Origin: Psychrobacter sp.
GTDB lineage: Bacteria > Pseudomonadota > Gammaproteobacteria > Pseudomonadales > Moraxellaceae
NCBI GenBank assembly: GCA_018260445.1
Contig: JAGLBE010000007.1
Span: 57,406 to 121,405, forward strand
Reading direction: 5' to 3'
Length of the DNA stretch: 64,000 nucleotides
Shown: positions 56,040-64,000 of the stretch, one piece after another
Layout: every line of letters begins with the position of its first letter
How positions within the stretch are numbered: the first letter of the stretch is position 1
Position numbers and translations under genes: made by a program
The notes under the pieces: generated by a model
Told to the model about the DNA's origin: nothing
What the model saw: only the letters and a program-made list of their open reading frames with translations
The model's database searches: none

Positions 56040-56268
56040 TGGTAATGGTAAAGTTGTGTATTAGAGCAGATTTATGGCATGGGCGAGCCGTCTCACTTCG
56101 ATACCCATGGGCTCAGTTTGTCCCGAGGTCAGACGTGGACTTTACTGGGTTACAAACAGTTAGGCCTACGCTGCTTAAATAACGTTCACAACGTACACAG
56201 TAAAAAACAGGTCTTATCCGTCATATAACCCTTTTCTATATAGCCCATGAGCTTTACAGGTAGTTATC

Positions 56269-57594
56269 ATGCCCAAAACCGCAAGCAGCCTGCTGTTTTC
56301 GCCCCCTATTATTTTATCTATTGGTTTTTTACTGCTCATCGTCATAGGTACCAGCTTATTAAAACTGCCTTTTGCTTCGATTGAGCCCGTCTCTTGGCTA
56401 GATGCTATGTTTACCGCAACCTCAGCGGTGACGGTGACGGGTTTGGCGGTCATCGATACCGCGAACTACACCCACTTTGGGCAAATGATGATTGCCCTAC
56501 TCATTCAGTTAGGTGGGCTTGGGTTTATGACTTTTGCCGTGTTTGCTTTTTTTAGCTTACAACGCCGCCTTAACATTGCGGGGCAAAAGATTGCGCGTGA
56601 GGCGCTGGGGGATGCCAGCTTTGGTGACGTCACTGCCATAGCAAAGTCCGTACTGTATATTGCGCTGACTGTTGAAACGATAGGCTTTATTGCCTTAAGT
56701 ACATTTTTTGCGCAAGAGATGCCGTTGCCGTCCGCTTTATATGAAGGTTTTTTTTATACCATATCGGCATTTAACAATGCAGGCTTTGGCTTAAATGCGG
56801 CCAATTTGACGCCTTATGTGTCGCACCCGGGCATTAATTTGGTGATTACCTCGCTCATTATTATAGGCGGCCTTGGGTTTATCGTTATCAAGGACTTGAT
56901 TGAGCATCGCAGTTGGTCTAAGGTAAGTGTCAATACCAAACTGGTACTCACGTCCACTGTTGTCATCAATTTGGTCGCCTTTGTTCTGTTTTGGTTACTT
57001 GAGCACAACAACCCTAAGACGATGGGTGGGTTAAGCTTTGGTAATCAACTTATTGCTTCTTGGTTTCAGGCGATTACCCCGCGTACCGCAGGCTTTAACA
57101 CCATTCCGATTGAAAGCTTGACCGATGCCAGTACTCATTTAACCATGTTTTTAATGTTTGTTGGCGGCGGCTCGTTGTCTACTGCTAGTGGGATTAAAGT
57201 CGGCACTTTTGTCATTTTAATTATAACCACCTGGACTTTTTTACGGGGCCGTGATGATGTGACGGTGTTTGAGCGGCGTATCCCCGATAGACTGGTGCGT
57301 AAGTCTTTGGCACTGGTTAGTATTACCATGATGCTAATTTTTATGAGTGTGTTTGTGCTGTCTATCGTGGAGGCTGACCACCCCTTAGAAGATGTGTTGT
57401 TTGAGGTGGTGTCCGCCCTCAGTACCGTGGGGTTGACCCGAGGGCTAACCACTCAGTTAAGCGATGTTGGCAAGGTGGTGATTATGATAATGATGTTTGC
57501 TGGCCGGGTTGGTCCGCTTACCTTGGCCTATTTGATTACGATGCCCAAAAGCTCACGGGTGCAGTATCCTGAAACCACGGTATTAATTGGTTAA
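56269..57594 (+). CDS. Potassium transporter KtrB/TrkH family
   Basis: 441 residues, four M1-P-M2 units. Filter loops are seen in TATSAVTVTGLAV, SAFNNAGFGLN, ITPRTAGFNTI and SALSTVGLTRGL. The end GRVGPLTLAYLI is typical. Size and single preceding RCK gene indicate KtrB rather than TrkH. It forms the membrane dimer of the K+ (and Na+-linked) uptake system. Confidence 0.92.
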   Translation: MPKTASSLLFSPPIILSIGFLLLIVIGTSLLKLPFASIEPVSWLDAMFTATSAVTVTGLAVIDTANYTHFGQMMIALLIQLGGLGFMTFAVFAFFSLQRRLNIAGQKIAREALGDASFGDVTAIAKSVLYIALTVETIGFIALSTFFAQEMPLPSALYEGFFYTISAFNNAGFGLNAANLTPYVSHPGINLVITSLIIIGGLGFIVIKDLIEHRSWSKVSVNTKLVLTSTVVINLVAFVLFWLLEHNNPKTMGGLSFGNQLIASWFQAITPRTAGFNTIPIESLTDASTHLTMFLMFVGGGSLSTASGIKVGTFVILIITTWTFLRGRDDVTVFERRIPDRLVRKSLALVSITMMLIFMSVFVLSIVEADHPLEDVLFEVVSALSTVGLTRGLTTQLSDVGKVVIMIMMFAGRVGPLTLAYLITMPKSSRVQYPETTVLIG

Positions 57595-57695
57595 GCATTT
57601 GATTAATCAATAATAGCGCACGCTTGCTCACAGGTTTATTTAATCATGACTATGGCCTGGGCCTGCTTATTGGGCCAAAAGGCGTAAGGAGCTTT

Positions 57696-58284
57696 ATGAA
57701 ATCGATAGCACGAGGGTGGGCGCCTGTTTTTGTCTTGATGATGGTCGGCCTAACCGCTTGTCATCCTCCTGAAAGAGACCCTAATATCTTATACAGCGAA
57801 GAGCATAAAGACCCTATCAAAGCTTGAGGTGACCCGTGAGCCGCAAGCCAATATGCCGTATCAACAGCTGTTTTATGTACCGGTATATTCTAATATTTAT
57901 GTGGATGAAGATAATCCGAAGGTGATGGTCTCTGCTACCTTGAGCATCCGCAATACCAGCTTAAGCAACAGTCTGTATGTCACAAAAATTGATTACTACA
58001 ATACCAAAGGCGACTTTGTTCGCCCCTATCTCACCAAGTCGATTGAGCTGCCGCCAATGGGTACGCTCAATTATATCGTTGAAAAACAGGATGACACCGG
58101 CGGTGATGGGGCAAACTTTGTGGTGGCGATTGAAAGCGAGGCGGGCAATGTGCAGCCTTTGGTAGAAACGGTGATGATTGGCACCTTTAGCAATAAAAGC
58201 TTCTCGTTTAAAAGTGATAGCATTCTTATCAACGATGCTATCCCTGATGGTTACTTCTCATCGCCCAAACCCAAAACAAAATAA
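57696..58284 (+). pseudogene. DUF3124 lipoprotein gene with +1 frameshift
   Basis: The frame from ATG 57696 encodes a lipoprotein signal (APVFVLMMVGLTAC, lipobox Cys) and HPPERDPNILYSEEHKDPIKA, then stops at 57827. The DUF3124 domain (QQLFYVPVYSNIYVDEDN, VMVSATLSIRNTSL, VTKIDYYNTKG, LPPMGTLNYIVEKQDDTGG) is in the next frame up to 58284. Removing one A from the AAA in ATCAAAGCTT gives a continuous DPIKLEVTREPQANMPY. So the gene is either mutated, or read as two parts (GTG 57829 follows the stop closely), or misread. It follows the potassium uptake pair. Role unknown. Confidence 0.8.
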
Positions 58285-58310
58285 AGGTTGCACATCCTAT
58301 ATGGTCGCAC

Positions 58311-58342
58311 AAAAAACCCTCTGCATCTGTGCAGAGGGTTTG
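58311..58342. terminator. Bidirectional terminator between the DUF3124 gene and the lipase gene
   Basis: AAAACCCTCTGCA and TGCAGAGGGTTT form a 12-bp inverted repeat around a 4-nt loop, with A-rich left flank giving a T run on the minus strand. Confidence 0.85.
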
Positions 58343-58409
58343 GCTAAATCCACTTTACCATAACTGCTTCGTCATCCATATCACTTGGATGGTTTTGGTT
58401 TTGGTTTAA

Positions 58410-60281
58410 TTACATCACCACGGCGCAACTGATCACCTCATCAACTAAACAATTCTCGACGGTTAGGTAATGATAACTATCGAGTTTAATCGTCACATTA
58501 TCGCCCGATTGGGTGGTTTTGGCGCTAATCGCCGCCACATCTGCAAACACATCGGCCGAAAACTGGATGATATCGTGATAACCGCTGTCATTGTTAAAGT
58601 CGGCAATCACATCATTGCCAGATAGCTTGTTAATAACAAACACATCATTGCCAACACCGCCAATTAAGATATCGTTGCCAGCGCCACCATCTATCTTATC
58701 GTTGCCCTCGGCGCCATAAATGCGGTCGTTGCCGCCTAACGCCAAAATCACATCATCGCCACGCCCTGCATGCAAAATGTCTGCAGATTGGGTACCTGTC
58801 ACCGTGTCATTGCCCTCACGCGCAAATACGGTTTGTCCGGTCAGCTTGTCGGCGCCCTCTGTACCCTCAACATGGCTTAAAAAGGTTTTATCGCCATTGT
58901 TAAGCCACTTCATTAAAAAGCGATTGTCGGTTAATCCAGTATCCGTAATTTCGTAATTATTGATATAACTGTTGATTTCTTTTTCAAAACTGACCGATTC
59001 GACGTTGTCGGCCTCTACTAAGTTAATGCCGTCTTTATCGACAAAAAACAGGGTGTCATCTGCCATTTTAAATACATCCCAATCTTTGCCCCGCCCAGCA
59101 ATTCGCACTTCGTCCACACCCGTATTGCCGTCAATATGGTCAACCCCGACGCCCGCTTTGATGATGTCATTGCCTGCACCTGCATCGATATAATCAAAGT
59201 TAGTGCCGCCTGCTATCTTGTCATCATACTGGGTGCCAATTAAAAAGGCCGCCGACCCAAAATGGCTTGAGGTATGGGCGGCATCGTCTTCTACCCATAC
59301 CGTACTTCGGCTTATGGCCGTTAATGCGCTCACCACCACAGTGCTATCTTGTTGAGTATCTTCATAAAAGGAGGAGTCAATGACACGGGTAATGGCATCG
59401 GTCGTCACTCCATTAATATGGGCGTACCAGCCGGTCGGAATATTTAAAAACGAGAACGGGCTAACGTCCCAAATGGGCGAGGCGTACACATCGTTAAATA
59501 ACACAAAGTTATCGACGCTGCTGCTAAAGTCTTTATCGGGATTACCTAGGCCAAAGTCCATCGCTAAAATCGCGCTAAATAGGTCGGGCTCATTGCCAGT
59601 GATACGGTGGACGACGTCGTTTTCGTAGCCGATATTCAGCACCACATCACTGTTGTCATAAATAGTGGGTACGGCATAGGCGATATAGTCTGAATTGGTA
59701 AAAAATCCTTCTACCAAGTTTTCACGCTCGGCTGCCAAGACGTTGGTCACCGCTGCCCCTGCACTGTAGCCACTAATGACCACATCTTCGGCCGTTAAGC
59801 CATTATCGAGGACGTAGCCTTTGACCATGTTTAGGATAGGCTCATAGAGTTCCACGCCAGCACGGCTGTTTAAGTTTAAATAATCTGCCACATCGGCGAT
59901 GTCGTTGGTGCCAGCCACGTTAAAGTTAACCCGTACCAACTCCCCTGCGTCATTATATTGAGCAAATATTTTGGCCTGCGGGCCCGGTGTTGCAGTGCCA
60001 TAATATAGACTAGGAATCGTAAAATAACCCCCTTTGTCGACTAGGCTATCACTAACGCCAAAGTCTGCTGCTGTTAGCTCCTTCCAACCCGCTGGAATAC
60101 CCACATTGATATCGGTAGGGAAAAAGTCTCCACTAATGCTACCCAATAGGTTGAGCGCATCCGCACCCGGAACAAACCCAAGGATAGTGGCGGCATTGGT
60201 ATAGGCAGCAAGACGGCTGGTGTCATCCACCAGTTGCGTTGATTGTTGAGTGGTGTAGTTTTTATAATCGAACATGCCCAT
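58410..60281 (-). CDS. Family I.3 (RTX) lipase, predicted type I secretion substrate
   Basis: 623 residues, no N-terminal signal peptide. The start MGMFDYKNYTTQQS agrees with Pseudomonas/Serratia family I.3 lipases. The nucleophile motif is GYSAG (residues 171-175; the family usually has GHSLG). Other family segments: VLNIGYENDVVHRITG, FVLFNDVYASPIWDVSPFS, WYAHINGV with the likely catalytic His, and TRVIDSSFYEDTQQDSTVVV. Calcium-binding RTX nonapeptides are at about 355-400 and 500-560 (GGAGNDILIGGVGNDVF). The C-terminus carries the uncleaved secretion signal. It is expected to hydrolyse triglycerides or polyester outside the cell. Confidence 0.92.
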   Translation of the reverse strand: MGMFDYKNYTTQQSTQLVDDTSRLAAYTNAATILGFVPGADALNLLGSISGDFFPTDINVGIPAGWKELTAADFGVSDSLVDKGGYFTIPSLYYGTATPGPQAKIFAQYNDAGELVRVNFNVAGTNDIADVADYLNLNSRAGVELYEPILNMVKGYVLDNGLTAEDVVISGYSAGAAVTNVLAAERENLVEGFFTNSDYIAYAVPTIYDNSDVVLNIGYENDVVHRITGNEPDLFSAILAMDFGLGNPDKDFSSSVDNFVLFNDVYASPIWDVSPFSFLNIPTGWYAHINGVTTDAITRVIDSSFYEDTQQDSTVVVSALTAISRSTVWVEDDAAHTSSHFGSAAFLIGTQYDDKIAGGTNFDYIDAGAGNDIIKAGVGVDHIDGNTGVDEVRIAGRGKDWDVFKMADDTLFFVDKDGINLVEADNVESVSFEKEINSYINNYEITDTGLTDNRFLMKWLNNGDKTFLSHVEGTEGADKLTGQTVFAREGNDTVTGTQSADILHAGRGDDVILALGGNDRIYGAEGNDKIDGGAGNDILIGGVGNDVFVINKLSGNDVIADFNNDSGYHDIIQFSADVFADVAAISAKTTQSGDNVTIKLDSYHYLTVENCLVDEVISCAVVM

Positions 60282-60643
60282 ATAGCAGTATCCTTACGTG
60301 ATATGGTTTAATTTAAGTGCTGGGTGTTTGTCAATAAGTGCGGGGTGTGATGAGTCAATCAATTAAAGATAGATAACTCGATAGTTATGATGTCCGCTGG
60401 ACGGCTGTTATAGACGACAAACAGACTAAACCTTGTTAACCCTCTTCCCTGAAACCGTTAACGAGTGAAATTATGCCTTACTTTTGTTGTACTTACAACA
60501 ATTAACTTACATAAGTTTAGTTATATTTATTGAGGCAACGTTTGCTACCCCTTATTAATGGTTGAGACATAAAAAACGCCCTCGTGATGAGAGCGTTTGT
60601 TGGTTTATTTTTTTAAAACACTAGGCTGTTGATAACCAACAAC
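60282..60643. other. Intergenic region between the adhesin and lipase genes
   Basis: 362 bp. It contains the terminator at 60571-60598 and AT-rich DNA that should hold the lipase promoter (minus strand); TTACTTTTGTTGTACTTACAAC near 60478-60500 is a loose palindrome. No gene. Confidence 0.5.
60571..60598 (-). terminator. Terminator after the adhesin gene
   Basis: AACGCCCTC-GTGAT-GAGAGCGTT is a 9-bp stem with one mismatch; on the minus strand T residues follow. It lies about 45 bp past the adhesin stop. Confidence 0.75.
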
Positions 60644-63600
60644 TTATATCACATTAACCCCTTCTTGAATATACACGGTAACGCCATTAGCCGTTGACCA
60701 AATCGTATAATCTATGCCATCAACATTATCAATAGCGCCTCGACTCCAATCATCACCAATACCCTCCTCGGCTTTGACATCCGTGGTATTATTACCTAAA
60801 TAATTACCGTTAGCTCCCAAATCTACTGTATCACTACTATCCCCTTTGATGTACATAGGGACGCCATTCGCTGTCACATCCTCGGATTGAAGGTTAGCTC
60901 GATTACCAGTATCGCCTAAACCAAGGTCAATAACCTCTACGCTTAACAACTCGCTAGCTGAGATAGTGCTACCGTTGCCACTTAACACGATAGTGTCAAT
61001 ACCATCACCGCCATTAATATTATGACTGCCAGTACCGTTAACGACACTATCGCCCGTAATGGTAATCGTATCATCGCCACTACTCATATTAATGCTACCG
61101 CGATTCATGTCAACGATGGTTAATGTATTATCAACACCTGCATTAATGGTACCATTTTCCATAGTGGTAATAGTTAATATATCATTATCACCTAAATTAA
61201 TCGTAGCATTTGTCGTAGGACTTGACATGGTAGTGATAATTAGGGTATCTATGTCTGTATCATTGCCTGTATTGACAGTACCGCCCGATAATTCTCCTAT
61301 AATTTTCATTGTATCGGCACCTGCCCCCAAATTGATAATTTGGCCATAACCATCATTAATTGTGTTGGTTATAATAAGGGTATCATCACCATCGCCAGTA
61401 TCAATAAGACGGTCGTCCACTCCACTACTTCTCACCTCGTTAATGGTGACAACATCATTCCCTGCCCCCGTTAGTAAGGTTTGAGTTTCGGAGCCTTGCC
61501 CAAAGTGACCTGTTATAGTAATCGTATCATTACCATCCCCTGATTTTAATATCGTATTGTCACCTCTTAATCGTACTAAGGTTGCCGTGTTATTACCATT
61601 ACCCAGATCGACCTGAGCACCCCCACCTAATTCAGCTCCAATGATTAAGTGATCATTACCGTCACCCAATTCGACTTGACTATCACCATCTAAATCACCT
61701 CCAATAGTTAATTCATCGTCCCCTTCTGCCATGTTTATCACTGTCAAACTAACGTTAGCACCGACCTTTACAACATCGTTGCCTGCGCCCATATAGACAT
61801 TAATAGCATTACCTGTTCCACCACCGGTTCCTGCGTAACCATACAAAGCGCCGCTAACATAAAGCGTATCATTGCCGGTACCCATATGAACACCTGTATT
61901 GGTAGACATATTATCCACCCCCAACAGACTAATAATATCATTGCCACCGCCTGTAAATAACTCAAAGCGGTTTTGGGCGCTAGAGCCTGGGGCTGTAATA
62001 CCCCCTTCCACAACAATGATTTGATTGGTTTCGTTGTTATTTTCAACTAATGTCTTTTGACCATTGGCATCAGTGACTATATCAGCATCCCAAGCCGTGG
62101 CATAATTTGCTTCGTTATCTTGTCCTAAGCCACTACCTGGATTGGTATTCACCCAAGCTTTAAGACTTTTAGAGATAGCATCGTAACTCGTCCTCACCCC
62201 ATCAATATTACCATCTAAACCTATCGGTCTATCCCCTGCCGATAAGGCTCCTGTACTACCAGCTACGCCATACCCATCTGTTCTATCATTGAAATGATAT
62301 AGCTCACCTGGCTTAGCGCCTAAGCTATTGCCTGCCGCATCAACCAGGCTTAAAGCAACAGGACGGTCATACACGTCGACAACCACACCATTTATGGTTT
62401 CCTGACGGGGTGTTAGGTTAATACTCGCTGTTTGCAATTCTTCAAAGTTATCTTTATCGCCAATAGTAGCCAAGACAACGGTGCCGTCTGGATCCGTATT
62501 ACTGACGTTTAACACCCAATTAAGACCTTGTGCATTTACATTGTTGATAAGTGTAGACGACTCGCCTTCGTTTGTTCCGTAAATAGGCGTTCCACTACTA
62601 TCAACGGGAATGTCTATAAACAAAGTGCCGCCAATTTCATCTGATGTGCCACTGATGGTTAACGTGATATCATTGCCATTAACCTGCCTCGAAATACTCG
62701 TCGGTGTCGGCAGTTCGGCAATGGTGTCTAATAGCATTTGTGCAGTTTTTGACTGGTCAGCAGTTTCTGTATAACTTGGACTGTTTATCGCAGCGACGTA
62801 TTCATATTGCGTACCTATGGTTCCAGGCAACTCTATATCTTCAAAAGTATAGGTCACCGCCCCTGTGGTCGCATTAACCGCTTTAACCATGATGCTGCTC
62901 GCAATAGCCGTATCATTGCTCGTATCTGCACCATCAGCAACATTGTGCCGAGTAACTGTCAAAGTTTCGTCTACAGTCAATACCTTATCCAAAACAATAT
63001 TAATTACCGGTGTTTTATCGTTGGTTAGTCCTTTAAGTGGCGTTATGGCATTGGCCGAACTAGCAACTAGACCAGTATAGGCATGTGTTTCTACGCCGTA
63101 AGCACTTCCTTGCTCAGTTCCAGGTGTGGCATTAGCGATATCCATTCCATTGCCATCTGTACCTTCGTTGAAGTCATCATATATTGCGATTGATTTCACA
63201 GTAGTGGGTGCTGCGATAGTATCAATGTCTTGAACCGTATTGCCGGCAAGATCGGTGGCTAGCGCTTGGAACTTATAAATAGCATTGGTTGCCATCCAAG
63301 ATTGATTGCCAGGTATAGTCACACTCCATTTGCCTGTCGTCAAATTAAGGTCGGCTGTAAAAGTAACGTTTGTTGCTGGCGTACCTGCTGTTATCGGGAA
63401 ACCCATTGCATTTAGTACATTTAGTGTTACCTTACTCGCACCGTCACTAACACCACTAACTGTGTAACCGCTTGCTTCTTGTGCATCAGTCACATAAGAG
63501 TATGCTGCATCACCTGCGGTCTCGGTCTCATTGCCTATTGGTTGAGCCGTCCCTGCAATATTCGTGATGTCAATGGTATTGGCCGCTGGTGGTGTAATAT

Positions 63601-64000
63601 CAATCTTAACCACTTGCGTGTCTGTAGCGCCCAGATTACCCGCTGTATCAACCACACGCGCTTGTACAGTGTAGTCTGCAGCAGCCAGTGTCTTCGCTGT
63701 ATTGTCATAGCTCCACGTGGTAGCGCCTGCTGTGTAAGCGGCATCTATCCAAGTGACGCCATTGTCTAGACTGATCTGAACTTTCTCATTCGCGCCTAGA
63801 GCATTGGCCAGTGTGCCATTAAAGATTAAAGTTTGGTCATTGGTGATAAAGTCAGTGGTACTACTACCCGTATCATCAGTGATCGAGGCGATGTTGATGG
63901 TATTGCTGATAGGCACTGTCGTGTCAATCTTAACCACTTGCGTGTCTGTAGCGCCCAGATTACCCGCTGTATCAACCACACGCGCTTGTACAGTGTAGTC
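60644..64000 (-). CDS. Large Ig-repeat/RTX-like type I secreted adhesin, N-terminal part outside the window
   Basis: At least 1,118 codons; the reading frame stays open through the right edge, so this is only the C-terminal part. First come Ig-like repeats of 108 residues (VDTAGNLGATDTQVVKID; period 324 bp), then divergent Ig-like domains (ITLTISGTSDEIGGTLFI), then a 330-residue region rich in GxGNDxLxI units with unusually long spacing (about 20-28 residues instead of 9), and last the segment YIKGDSSDTVDLG...YTIWSTANGVTVYIQEGVNVI, which matches the C-terminal secretion region of Bap/LapA-like proteins. It should be exported by the T1SS and act in surface attachment or biofilm. Confidence 0.88.
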   Translation of the reverse strand, partial: DYTVQARVVDTAGNLGATDTQVVKIDTTVPISNTINIASITDDTGSSTTDFITNDQTLIFNGTLANALGANEKVQISLDNGVTWIDAAYTAGATTWSYDNTAKTLAAADYTVQARVVDTAGNLGATDTQVVKIDITPPAANTIDITNIAGTAQPIGNETETAGDAAYSYVTDAQEASGYTVSGVSDGASKVTLNVLNAMGFPITAGTPATNVTFTADLNLTTGKWSVTIPGNQSWMATNAIYKFQALATDLAGNTVQDIDTIAAPTTVKSIAIYDDFNEGTDGNGMDIANATPGTEQGSAYGVETHAYTGLVASSANAITPLKGLTNDKTPVINIVLDKVLTVDETLTVTRHNVADGADTSNDTAIASSIMVKAVNATTGAVTYTFEDIELPGTIGTQYEYVAAINSPSYTETADQSKTAQMLLDTIAELPTPTSISRQVNGNDITLTISGTSDEIGGTLFIDIPVDSSGTPIYGTNEGESSTLINNVNAQGLNWVLNVSNTDPDGTVVLATIGDKDNFEELQTASINLTPRQETINGVVVDVYDRPVALSLVDAAGNSLGAKPGELYHFNDRTDGYGVAGSTGALSAGDRPIGLDGNIDGVRTSYDAISKSLKAWVNTNPGSGLGQDNEANYATAWDADIVTDANGQKTLVENNNETNQIIVVEGGITAPGSSAQNRFELFTGGGNDIISLLGVDNMSTNTGVHMGTGNDTLYVSGALYGYAGTGGGTGNAINVYMGAGNDVVKVGANVSLTVINMAEGDDELTIGGDLDGDSQVELGDGNDHLIIGAELGGGAQVDLGNGNNTATLVRLRGDNTILKSGDGNDTITITGHFGQGSETQTLLTGAGNDVVTINEVRSSGVDDRLIDTGDGDDTLIITNTINDGYGQIINLGAGADTMKIIGELSGGTVNTGNDTDIDTLIITTMSSPTTNATINLGDNDILTITTMENGTINAGVDNTLTIVDMNRGSINMSSGDDTITITGDSVVNGTGSHNINGGDGIDTIVLSGNGSTISASELLSVEVIDLGLGDTGNRANLQSEDVTANGVPMYIKGDSSDTVDLGANGNYLGNNTTDVKAEEGIGDDWSRGAIDNVDGIDYTIWSTANGVTVYIQEGVNVI
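63600..64000 (-). repeat. 324-bp direct repeat inside the adhesin gene
   Basis: The 76 bp from 63601 recur without change from 63925 to the window end, a spacing of 324 bp (108 codons). The identity shows that Ig-like modules here are duplicated at DNA level and probably continue beyond the edge. Confidence 0.95.

Noticed and set aside
60644-64000. Plus-strand frames across the adhesin gene
   Set aside because: They are shadows; the minus strand is open throughout and has clear Ig and RTX-like repeats and a T1SS-type C-terminus.

Overview
The window reads as chromosomal DNA of a gammaproteobacterium of the family Moraxellaceae (Psychrobacter/Moraxella side). This rests on gene content and order: the ubiE-ubiJ-ubiB cluster, a trpF-trpB-trpA-accD-folC array, a FFLEELY-motif protein, type I MurB, CcoS next to a TauE/SafE-like protein, and a LapBCE-like type I secretion system. 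Base composition looks mid-40s % GC by eye. No rRNA, phage or intact transposon was found. The sequence alone does not fix the species.

Layout. 1-16.9 kb is mostly housekeeping: a cut-off PPK2-type polyphosphate phosphotransferase, a FFLEELY protein, ubiquinone genes (ubiE, ubiJ, ubiB), alr, argF, an alpha/beta hydrolase, rpiA, ilvA, hslR, murB, ccoS, a TauE/SafE-like membrane protein and rhlB. 17-21 kb holds a cold-shock gene with a long leader, aroQ, a second ABC1/UbiB-like kinase and a MoeB/ThiF-like E1 enzyme. 21.3-25.6 kb is a three-gene MBOAT / DHHW / SGNH cluster that resembles peptidoglycan O-acetylation and de-O-acetylation (PacA-PacB-Ape1). 25.8-29.6 kb holds moeA, a frameshifted nnrS, a Sel1-repeat protein and an IS3 remnant. 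29.8-30.2 kb holds tRNA-Asp and tRNA-Val behind a near-consensus promoter. 30.4-36.3 kb is a type I secretion system (HlyD adaptor, ABC transporter, TolC-like channel), followed by gspE. 38.7-46.8 kb is the folC-accD-trpA-trpB-trpF array read on the minus strand. It is interrupted twice by accessory DNA: a Fic toxin/VbhA-type antitoxin pair between trpB and trpA, and a decayed hipA / XRE / phosphoribosyltransferase island between trpF and trpB. 46.9-53 kb holds a photolyase, then a roadblock/LC7 protein, a small GTPase and a large protein with a predicted winged helix (a module resembling the actinobacterial conservons), then a DUF4230 protein. 53.4-58.3 kb holds proS, a Ktr-type potassium uptake pair and a frameshifted DUF3124 lipoprotein. 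58.4-64 kb holds two predicted type I secretion substrates: a family I.3 RTX lipase and the C-terminal part of a large Ig-repeat/RTX-like adhesin that runs off the right edge.

How it fits together. The secretion system at 30-36 kb is the only exporter seen here for the lipase and adhesin at 58-64 kb, so linking them is reasonable but inferred. Several genes carry damage that one base change would repair: nnrS (one T short), the DUF3124 lipoprotein (one A extra) and the phosphoribosyltransferase (a CAA-to-TAA type stop). The first two are short homopolymer indels and could be assembly errors. Short tandem repeats are common between genes, and low-complexity inserts or tails occur in otherwise conserved proteins (UbiE, Alr, MoeA, photolyase, the DHHW protein, the T1SS ABC protein and the TolC homologue).

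The strongest leads for something undescribed are the roadblock/GTPase/winged-helix module at 48.9-51.9 kb, the Fic/VbhA pair that appears to rely on trp-operon transcription and has Asn where the antitoxin motif normally has Ser/Thr, and the long-period calcium-repeat-like region of the adhesin.
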